From Congeria kusceri (Eukaryota > Mollusca > Bivalvia > Myida > Dreissenidae), in assembly GCA_027627225.1 (NCBI GenBank), contig JAPFQT010000375.1:88001-152000 (forward strand): DNA of 64,000 nucleotides, in the 5' to 3' direction. Numbering within the stretch: position 1 is the first letter of the stretch; each line of letters begins with the position of its first letter. The notes beneath the pieces are model-generated. The model saw only the letters and a program-made list of their open reading frames with translations, was not told the DNA's origin and ran no database searches. The position numbers were made by a program, and so were the translations under genes. Positions 54,060-64,000 of the stretch are shown one piece after another.

Positions 54060-57000
54060 TTTTATTTACTTTTGATATATTTTTAAGCTTAGATTTTTAT
54101 ATATAATGCACTGTACGCACACGGCAAAGATTTATATTTTCACATCCTTTAAAAGAAGGGAATTTAAATAGTTTTTATAAAAACAGTTTTATGTTAAGAA
54201 ATGTGCTTGGGCAATGGTTTTTAAACGAAGTCCCGAGGGTAAATAACCCCACTCGTCGTTGTCAACTGTTTGGATCATATCTTTCTCCAGCATGGAAGGG
54301 TTTTCAAAAAAGGACTAGATTTTGGCCCATTAAATTGACGATTTTTTTATTTCATTTACAATCAATACCAATCATGCCTGTAGTTAGATCATGATCTGCA
54401 CTTGACGTTGACATGAATATTGAATCATCGCGTGGACGTATGACATCACGCAGAACGTTCAAACAGCTTGCGTTTCTTCGAAAACAACGATTTTTGTCAA
54501 TTTTATCACTTTTGTTGTCAATTTTAACTATCAGTGCATGTGAGTACCACAACCATTTTTCAAAGAGACATGTAATTTAAATCAGTCTTTTTGTTTTGTT
54601 ATTATCTTTTTGGTACTCGCATGCACTGTTGGTTAAAAATAAACTTTTGTAAATTTAGACATTCTGGCAAATTGGCTTTTAAGAAAAACTCTTAATTGAT
54701 TAGTAAGCAACTTGTCATTCGTGGCTCAATGATGTCGCTGCACTTGCAGTTTACCGTCTTTTGTTAATGCACTTAACACCAGTCATCCAACAGAACACGG
54801 CTGTTAACACGCATTCAACCGTGTCGTTCAGTTTTTGTTACTACTAAATCACACAATTAAGAATATTACTACCAGATAAATCTACCGTTTTTAGCATTAT
54901 CGGCTTATATTTTAAGGTACATTTTTCCTACATGCATTAGATCTAGTAGCAAATAAAAAATCGTACCTGATTTGATTAGATCAACTTATGTTCGATTTGA
55001 ACATAATCATAACACACTATACCAGTTTGACACTCTTTCCAATGTTGTGATTTTCCTAGCTCCAAATACGGTATTTACCAGCACTGCCACATTCCATTTT
55101 TTCATGATGATGCTCGAAATACAACATGATGATTTAATGGCATAAAAATACATAGATCTATATAAACTTTATGATGTTAAGATTTGCATTTAAATTTTTA
55201 TTTTACGTTAAACTACATTTTGCCACCTTAGAATGAAAAGGGCCTTTTTTACATGTGTCAAAGTAGGAGCAGGCAGATTTACAATTTATCAAATTTATCT
55301 TAAAATAACACACACCCACACGTTTTAAACGTGTTCGTCACTGTGTTATTCTTATTCATATATGAAAAATTCATGTTTAGTGTTTGTCCAAATTTTCTAC
55401 CCAATCCGAAGTCTCAGAAGTTGATATTGTACGAATAAAAAATGCACTTGCTTTCTGAATATTTGGTCGACAAATCCAACAGTATCTTCCACTATTCTAA
55501 AAATTTTCTAAATTTTATTTAGATCCTGATCGATATAATTTTTTTTCCAAATATATCGCTTTCATTTTAAACATAACTGCCTAGCGCTGCCAGAAATATA
55601 GGTTATATGCTAAAGTTAGTTTTTTAGCCTGCATTATATATCAAACTTTGCATAACCTCTAAATAAGCTGTCACCATAAGTAGTATCATTCGTAAAGACC
55701 ACATGTTATATACATGATAAATAAACTGTTATATAATTAATTGAATGATGTAGGCTATACAGCTAATTGTAGACTCATAAGTCTTTTATTTAGTAAACAA
55801 AAGTTAACCTAGCATACTGGTATTATATATAACTTAGGTGTGTTATACATTTCATAAGACGTCTATGTCTGACTGTCTGACATGTTTCGTGTTGTCAGAT
55901 TTACCCGTGTCCGTGACCGCATTCACGATGAATCGCGCAGTTAACGGACGGAAAAAGAACAAGCGACATGGTAGTTTTCTGCCTCCGAAAGTATAATTAT
56001 ACTTCAATAATAACATTCTGATTTGTTCTTGATATATTGATTTTTATATTTACGCCGCCGCAAAAAATGCCGCCGCCGCCAAAAGAACACAAAAATCAAG
56101 AAAACCAAACAATTAACTAGGAAGGATGTCAAAGTTCTCGATATGTGGCAAATGGTGTTTAAAATCGGCTACGGAGCAACGAATAACAAACTTATGTTGT
56201 CAGATCATGTTTGAATGAAAATAATATTCGATTATATCGTTATCAGTAAAATAACAACCTTATTTGCTTTGATAAGCTTGTTTAAACCATTCAGGGTAAC
56301 GCCCACGTGGTATAATCCTTACGCATTCTAATTTCAAATCGTTGTTTATTTACTTGATCCAAATGGTTTAAAAAAAGACCGTACCTTGATTTTACCGCCC
56401 CACTAGCGAATCCAGGCGCGCCCTAAAACTTCCCGACCATACATTTATGGGCATATATAAAAGGGTCAAAACTAGAAATATATGTTAAATTTGTTTTTTC
56501 GCTTTCTTCGCTGGATGCGTTTTGTAAAGGATACACATTATCTCAGTAAAATATAGCCCCGCCGCCTACGATTTCTTACAAACACCGTTTTTGCTGCGCA
56601 AAATTTCAGCGAAAACGAAAAACTATAGACAGTGGGTATATATACCTTTATTTAAGGATGCTTTTGTTTTCTTTTATAAATTAATGTATTCGATAAAGAT
56701 GCCAGATACAATACACAGTTGGCACAGGTACATAGGTTAGTTCCCAATATTCTAAGTCGACAAACTATTTGTTCAATCATCCGTTATCAATCACACCAAA
56801 TTTCATATTGTTTTCTGCATTTGTAAGAAAGATATAACGTTATAAAGTAGAGGGGTGTCCACAACGTTGGCTCCAAATCCTGGCGATTTCTTATTTTTCC
56901 CGGCACCAAATTTTAGCGAAATTTACTCAAAGTCGGCATCACTTGCCTTATTAGTTCATAACGCAACAATACGAGTATCTTTCATGGTATTTTATTTAAA

Positions 57001-59465
57001 GAACATGTTCGTTTGTCTGTCTGTTAGTTTGTTTCGATGAACAAAATCACAGTTTATAGCACATTTGCAGACAATTGATGAGCATGAGTGTGTACGTGTA
57101 AGTTACTTAAAACATTTATTTCAAAAAGAGACACTTCGGTAAATGATTAATGCAAATAATTTTTGATGTGTGTGCATTTCAATGTAGTCAGCTGCTGATT
57201 TTACAAGTTGAAAGATATTCAAGATATATATAACATTGAATGTCAAATACGTATTTAGTGGTCAGGCACATCAAACAAGGGCAATTTTCCGGCCAAAACA
57301 GGTGCATAACATACAGGTGAACCAACATGTCTTTCGAACATAATATGCCAAAACAAGTGCATTTGATGATGGCGATGATTATGACGATGATGATGATGAT
57401 GATAAGCAAAGATTTATTATATATCTTGAGACGGATCTGTAGCTGATCACTGCAGACCCATAGACATCATGGGGTTATAACTGCACAATCAAAACTTTAG
57501 GTCCCCCTTAACCCGAAAGCCTGGAGCCGCCCCTGCGCCCGAGCCATTTATTTATATAGCTAGTAGTGTAAATATACAAACATTTACTGTAACAGTGAGT
57601 TGTCATTTCGTTTATGTGTTTACCCTTTTCGGGAAAAAGATTAATCGAGAGCATGGTCAAGTTACAATGTGCAAAAATGCTCTATATCTATCCAATGTTG
57701 ACTAAGACGCTTACTGATGTTAAGCACGTGGTGCACGTGATAAACATGCAGAAAGCGTTGTTCCTTCCTGCATATAATGGACGCTTCCACAAATGTCTAT
57801 CATATTCAAATTAATCTTCAATTTTATCCAATCATTGCAATTGGATATCACATGTTTAGCAATTAAACTATTTCACACAAGAGAGCACGTGGTAATGTTT
57901 GTGATATTCAAATAAACTTGTGTTTATGTTTTTGGTATTAATGAATTGGAATTAATCCTTTAACAATAGTTGGGAAGGAATTTAAACTATTCGTGGATAT
58001 GTATATATGCGGGTCGTGTTACTCTGATACCATGAATGTGGTAATGAAACTTTCTGACACCCTTTCATGAAGTTTAGCATCATTGAAGCATATTTTCTTT
58101 GATTGTTCATTTAACAGTATAAAGGGTGATAATGACAATCCGTCAGCAGTTCTGCGTTTAGGACAATTCCCTGGCAGAATAGGCATATCGTTCTTAAATG
58201 GAAAAAGTACATTTTCTTCCTATCATAAAATGTTTAATTTTCACACGCACAACTATTAACGTTTTTCACCATCATTCAGTTTGGATTTTTTTACAAAAGT
58301 AAAGATATCTCAGTTCTCTGCGCTACTAAATTTGTATAATATAAATCGTGGTCAAATCATCCACGCTTTTCATACAGATGACATATTGTTGTGCATGTAA
58401 GCATAATTTTCGGGTGCTTTTCTAGCAGATCTGGCTGGATTTACATGAAAAACATTGCATCTTAACTGTCAATATATGTGATTACGTCACTTGAACAAAT
58501 TCAGATAGGCGTTTCGGATTTCGATTTTATAATACGCGTTGTTATACCTGATGTTATTTACAAGCAAAAAATATAATTAAAATAGTTTTGTTTTGAAATG
58601 AATAAGTATAGATTTAATATACTGACAGTAATATATACTAATACATACTAAAATGTGGAATTATCTTTGCTTACTCGTATTGAATACAGTGTAGATGTAA
58701 ATTATACAATACAAAGGTCCGGTCGTGTCCATTACCGCGCAAGTAGTAGGATTTGAGAAGAACATTGTCTAATTTGAAAATTAATACCGGACTAATTCAG
58801 TTTGAAACACTTCATAAACTAGATTAACAGTTTAATCTAACTATAAAAATCATACTATCAAAAATAAGACGTCTTTATCGCAAAGCCGACCCACTCGCTA
58901 CGCCCGCTTCTAAGTCTGATACTGCGTTTTGTGTTGTTCTTTTCATGAATGTGACGTACGCAGGTTAAAATTTCCGTACGTAAGAGTTCAACTAACATTT
59001 TATTAAATATTATATCCTTGCCTGCTTTAGAATGATCCAAGTTGTAAAAAAGAACACAACTCTAAAATGTGGGATTGTCGGAAAAGGCTGAATTTTCCAT
59101 GTAATATTGCAAATCATTGACTTTTCAACATGCAACAACACAAAATCATTATTTTTACATGCAATACATTTTAATAATCTGTATCTCTAAACATTAGTTG
59201 AATTTGTTGGACGTGTGTTTGTAATTAGTCGATTAGTAAGCATCAACGGCACGCCAACAAATAAAGCACGACTTCAACTCCAAAAGTAACGTCAAAATAC
59301 GTCAGAACGCTTATACAGTAGTCGTGTTTGCCGTTGTAGCATAGACATATGTGTGGTTGTAAGATTTTAAAAATATTATATCCTAAAAATTGAAGAAATG
59401 GCCTATTCTGTGATACAAATTTCGTTAATTTTCAAAATGAGGCCAAAATCGGCCCTTAACCCTAC
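54060..59465. other. Long AT-rich stretch without supported genes
   Basis: ORFs under 80 codons with no domain. Noted: an inverted repeat GTGCATGTGAGTACCA (about 54533) with TGGTACTCGCATGCAC (about 54611); a 22-codon ORF at 55929-55997 (MNRAVNGRKKNKRHG) without support; a GATGATGAC/GATGAT microsatellite at about 57365-57405; a CTGGAGCCGCCCCTGCG phrase at about 57521 typical of old repeat ends. Nothing else seen. Confidence 0.5.
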
Positions 59466-59479
59466 TCCTGTGCAGAAGT

Positions 59480-60010
59480 GATAAGCTTTAGGAAACATTT
59501 TGTTGTGCACAAAAACCAGGTCACTTTGTCCAAGGTCAAGGTCACACTTCAAGGTCAAAGGTCAGATATATGTTCAGAACCTAATATGTTCATGCAAGGA
59601 GGTACTAGCATGATAAGTTGGGTCACATATAAGAACCAGGTCCATAGGTCCAAGTTAAAAGTCACACTTCAAGGTCAAATAGGATCCATGAATCCATAAA
59701 ATTTGTCCTGAGCATAATTTTGTGAAGCATGAAAGGATTTTCATATAACCGGCTTGCGTGATAAGAATGATGACACGGTATGTCGCATGCAAGAACCACA
59801 TTCTTAGTCATGGTCAAGGTCATAATTCAAGGTCAAATGTTTGTCCAGAGCATGGTTTTGTCATCCATGGAGGGATTTTCAAATACAATCTCAGTTGGCA
59901 TAAATGATCACCATCATGATGTGGTATGTCACATCCAAGTACCATGTCATTAGGTCCAAGGTCAAGGTCACGTTTAAATATTTGCCCAGAGCATTAATAT
60001 TGTCATGCAT
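59480..60010 (+). repeat. Tandem family D, second locus
   Basis: Diverged units with AAGAACCAGGTC, CCAAGGTCAAGGTCAC and CTTCAAGGTCAAA phrases, as at 45390-46000. Confidence 0.75.
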
Positions 60011-60599
60011 ACAGGAATTTTTAAAAAGTTTGAAGAAATTATCGCCATCATTAGATAGGGGCGTGAAGCATGCAAGAACTATAACCCTTAATTACCAAAG
60101 TTTTAAGTACCCACCTTGATTATTTTGTCGTCTTGATTAAAGATTTAAGAATATGTATGGAATAGTTTTGAGACTTCAAATCAGGCCAGACAAATTTGAT
60201 TCTATGTTTAGCATCCTCTGGCTGGTAGGTTTTCAGATGCCTGAACGAAAAAAATACAACATTTTTGATGATGTGGAAAATTGAGATGGAAAGCGTATAA
60301 ATTACGCCGAATGACATCGTAAATAATATAAGTCATGAATCTTAGTTCTTGTTATACAATGTATTTGAGTTTTGAATGAATATTGTTGGTGGGAATCTTG
60401 CATTTATGTGTATCACTTGAAATAACAGGGCCCTCAATCTACAATTTTTGCCGCCGAATATCGGCACCACTCCCCAACCTGAAAAGTATGGGTTCCCCCC
60501 CCCCCCCAAAAATGGAAAAATTCCACCTAGGAGGTCTGCAAACAAATGGAAACTACCCACAAAGCATCGACTCTGAAAGGTTTATATCTGACTCTTGGT

Positions 60600-61022
60600 G
60601 AATTTGATTTTGACTCTTGAAATTTGACCCCAAGAGTCATTGACTCTTGAAATTCAAAGTCTAAGGAAAGCCCTGGACTTAAATAGCAAAATGACTTTAT
60701 TAATCCTCTCCTCTAAAACGGCAAGGCCCACAGCTTTCCTATATGTAGTACGTAACATTGCATAGTGGTCCTCTCCAAAGATTGTTTAAATTATGCCCCT
60801 GGGGTCAAATCTGGCCTCACCCCAAGGGGTCAAATGGTTTATATAGACTTAAATAGCAAAATGACTGTATAAAGCTTTACCTGAAACCGCAAGGCCCAGA
60901 GGTTTGTTAAGATTGTTCAAATTATGCCCGTGGGATAAAAATAAGCCACACCTCAGAGATGCAAATTCTAATTGGGTTACAAGGTCTCAGGTGAACATCC
61001 TAGGGCCCTCAGAGCCCTTTTG
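60600..61022 (+). repeat. Two-unit repeat and GCTCACCTGAG-family 3' end
   Basis: ACTTAAATAGCAAAATGACT occurs at about 60678 and 60848 with GCAAGGCCCA and AAATTATGCCC following each, period about 170 bp. It closes TCTCAGGTGAACATCCTAGG and GGGCCCTC, the usual end of the GCTCACCTGAG family. A C-run (about 60487-60506) lies just upstream. Confidence 0.65.
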
Positions 61023-61024
61023 TT

Positions 61025-63165
61025 TTCAGTAACTTACCTACAGCTTTATAGATCTAAAACACTTTAAATTGGTATGTTTACTATTTTGTATTGCCCATTT
61101 AGGACATACTTTTAAATTTGTATCTACCGGTATTCAATTTAAAATTATTTGAAAACATTTTTCTATGATCATGAAGATTTTATTATGTACATGTCTTATT
61201 TGAAGTAAATGTCAGGGTTTGTCTATTACCTATATGATATAATCTGACATCAGACAGAACTTGGAAAAAAATGACTTTAATGTGATTTAACCAATATTTG
61301 TAAAACAATGTGCAAATAGTCAATATACACAGTTAAAATACTCTGTTAAAGTAGGTTCCCAATATGAAGATGATTTGTAATAGTTTTGCAAGTAAACATT
61401 TCCTTTAGCTAGTATCAGTGCTATGAATAGCATGTGAATGACGAATGTTTTTTTGTTGACTCATTGTTTGTTTTTTCCTGCCTGGTTGGTAGGTTTTAAA
61501 AAATCATGGGGACGCTAAACATAGAATCAATTTTGTATGGCCTCAGCACACAGAGATAGGCTTTGGAGATGAATTAGATGCACAAATACGATGGTTCTAC
61601 CTTATTAGGTTTTCAATTGATTCTCTTTAGTCATTCAATCTTTACCGCAAAAAAGCTTTGATAACGGGCATATCTCTGTGACAATGGCACTCATGTTCAC
61701 ACATAATTTTAACCATTTGTTGGTGATGATAATTTTTTCACATTTTCAAACTTAATTGATTCGTTTACTTACTATCCCTTTCAGTGTTTAAGCTAGGTAT
61801 GCACATTTTAGTATTAAGAATATCTGGCACAGCCTTCAAGGTTTTAATTGTTTTATAGGGGTTCTACTGTAATTTTAATACTTAATATTTTTTCGTGATA
61901 TTTTGTTATGATTTTCGTTTTCATACTTTTAATATATAAACGAGGTGATATGTAATACAAAGAAACGAGGTGATATGTAATACAAAGAAACGAGGTGATA
62001 TGTAATACAAAGAAACAAGATCTACTGGTCGTAACTAGATCCACATTAATTATGATGAAAAAGCAAAACTTCCTTAGCCATGTTGGTTATCATCTCTTTG
62101 AATAGAAACTGCCATGTCATGTGTCATATTAAATGGAAAAACATTTTGGGTGTGCTGATGACAGGATGATCAATGGTGGTTATAAAGTTTTAATGGTACA
62201 AACCACTTCAATTATGTAAATGGGTTTTTTGATAAGTAGGTGTTTTTTGGGAGGAAAGAATATATTTTAAGGTAACTTTTAATGGAGCTCAGGTGTTCAG
62301 TAGCCCAGTTGTCGCCGTGCATATCATTAAAATCATGATAACATCTTAAAATGTCACATTTGAAATGAAATATCCAATGATTTTACCGCTTTATACACCA
62401 TATATGAATTGCATGTGTTTGTCTGTATCGTCAAAGCTGTATTTTGATAGCTCTAGCCTTTTTTTTGCTTTAGCAAGCTGTTAGCTGTAATAAGCCATTT
62501 CCTTGAAGGCAATATAATATAAAACAAATTTGTCTTTACATTTTTAGCTCACCTGAGCACGAAGCGCCTATATAAAAATAGTAGAAAAACGTATACGATA
62601 TGAAAATATAAGGAACATGCAGACAATATTTAAATAGTATGAAAACGCAGGCTCAATGAAAGAAGACTTTAGTAGGAAAACACAGATTACACTTATTGTG
62701 GGAAGTTGAACGGTGTTTTGTTGTTCGTTTATTGTTGATTGTTCTTGCGGAAAAAGTTATTTACATTCCTATCGTTTGTGAACATATTTTTAATATTATG
62801 AATAACATTTTGATATTTAAATTTTCGAACTATAGATGCATTAATTTATAAAGTGTTTATGATGAGAAACATTTATTGTATAATGAAATAATGTTTTAAT
62901 TATAGAAATACCTTATGTGTAGTTTTAGTTTTAATTAGAATTAATAATTACCCATGATAAGAAGAATAAAACTAATTGTTATTTACACCGCTCAATGTTA
63001 AAATGTTATAAATGTCCAAGGCATAATTATACATAAAAAAAACGATATTAAAAACATTTATCGACGTAATGTTATATTTACGTGTGTAATGCAACTTTAG
63101 GGCGTTTTAAACACAAATTAAATCTATCTATTTAAACCTGTATCCCCTCTGCCGTTCCTTCTTTA
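61025..63165. other. No gene seen; small tandem repeat
   Basis: Contains three perfect 25-bp units (61941-62015, CGAGGTGATATGTAATACAA plus AGAAA) and a truncated GCTCACCTGAGCAC start at about 62548. Otherwise AT-rich and non-coding. Confidence 0.5.
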
Positions 63166-63169
63166 TCTA

Positions 63170-63305
63170 AATGTTCTGCGTTTTTCTTCTTTATCTTTAT
63201 TGTCAGCGTTTTCCTTCTATATCTATATTGTCTGCGTTTTCCTTCTTTATCTATATTGTCTGCATTTTCCTTCTTTATATTTTCTGCATTTGCTGTCTGC
63301 ATTTT
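63170..63305. repeat. Minisatellite, ~31-bp units
   Basis: Four to five units on TCTGCGTTTTCCTTCTTTAT plus CTATATTG. The minus strand is open only because of the repeat. Confidence 0.85.
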
Positions 63306-63419
63306 AGTCAGTGCCCCTACTGTCCCCGACCATAACACATACGGAAATACAGACAATTTAGGATCAAGTAAAAAAAAGAAATAGCAGATGGGAGATCGTT
63401 ATAAAATTTTTTTATGCCC

Positions 63420-64000
63420 TTGGCATCTCAATGCTGGGGGCATATAGAGATTGTCCTTTCTGTCTGTCCGTCTGTCCTTCCGTCCATGACAAGGTTAAGT
63501 AGATTTTACCGTTTCGTTTAGCACCAACACCGCTTACTACAACACTTGGATACTTACACAGTTGTTGCATATGACCATTCCTTATCCACCCATATGACCG
63601 AACCTCACTTTCACCATGACCTTGACCTAATTTGTACTTAATTCAAATGGGCTGTTTCTTGGTTAACTAGATTTTACTGTTTTGTCTAGCACCAGCTCCG
63701 CTTGCTAGAACACTTGGATACTTACACAGTTGTTGTAAATGACCATCCCCAATCCACCCATATCACCCAACCTCACTTTGACCTTGACCTAATTTGGGCT
63801 TACAATAATTCAAAAGTGTAATTTCTTCGTTAACTAGACTTTACCGTTTCGTCTAGCACCATGGAAACACCGCTTACTATAACACTTGGATACATACACA
63901 GTTGTTGCTTATGACCATTCCCAATCCACCCATTTCACCCAACCTCACTTTGACCCATGACCACTTTGACTATGACCTTGAACCAATTTGGACTTCATAA
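63420..64000. repeat. Tandem family E, 168-bp units, cut by window end
   Basis: Opens GCTGGGGGCATATAGAGATT with a CTGTCTGTCCGTCTGTCC microsatellite; units at about 63501, 63669 and 63837 share AGATTTTACCGTTTCGT, ACACTTGGATACTTACACAG and CCTCACTTTGACCTTGACC, exactly 168 bp apart. Confidence 0.9.

Noticed and set aside
60426..60675. Possible hAT element with CAGGGC ends
   Set aside because: Only about 8 of 10 terminal bases match and no 8-bp duplication fits; flanking similarity is explained by a local repeat.

Overview
The window looks like AT-rich intergenic or intronic DNA from a mollusc, most probably a bivalve. The evidence is indirect: dispersed tandem-repeat families with stock phrases such as AAACTTGGTATACATATA, GCTCACCTGAGCA and AAGGTCAAGGTCA, many short inverted-repeat elements, metazoan-type introns, and a Ty3/Gypsy retroelement. 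No species is assigned. No complete host gene is visible and no rRNA, free tRNA gene, CRISPR array or operon is present.

The dominant feature (4054-12374, minus strand) is a structurally complete LTR retrotransposon. It has two identical 210-bp LTRs, a 4-bp target duplication (AAAC), a tRNA-Ser(GCU)-type primer binding site, a 1.57-kb leader with a hairpin array, gag, a canonical UUUAAAC -1 frameshift signal followed by a stem, and pol. Pol carries protease, reverse transcriptase, RNase H and the integrase zinc finger. The integrase catalytic core is absent; in its place, between pol and the polypurine tract, lies the C-terminal part of a TatD-family nuclease in another frame. Gag starts with a ComEA-like helix-hairpin-helix domain and has an RS-rich stretch.

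The rest is layered repeats. 0-4 kb: tandem/dispersed repeats. 14.4-15.2 kb: a hAT MITE with a perfect 8-bp duplication. 16.5-17.3 kb: a GGGGAGATCAATCATAAC minisatellite. 21.7-23.5 kb: GCTCACCTGAG family. 25.5-26.0 kb: a decayed non-LTR retrotransposon end. 29.2-30.7 kb: an inverted partner of the repeat at 1-970. 31.7-33.4 kb: a tandem family interrupted by a TIR element. 35.4-36.1 kb: a full-length 746-bp tRNA-headed SINE with a 14-bp duplication. 36.3-44 kb: candidate plus-strand exons of an unrecognised host gene, with several MITEs and a segmental duplication between them. 46.4 and 47.3 kb: two further MITEs.

At 48.5-53.5 kb a 4,937-bp non-coding TIR element with a 6-bp duplication has inserted into a tandem repeat whose sister copies reveal the empty site. 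It carries two satellite arrays (12 x 59 bp and a CCCATATGGG-rich array) and a foldback. From 54 kb to the end there is AT-rich DNA with further tandem families.
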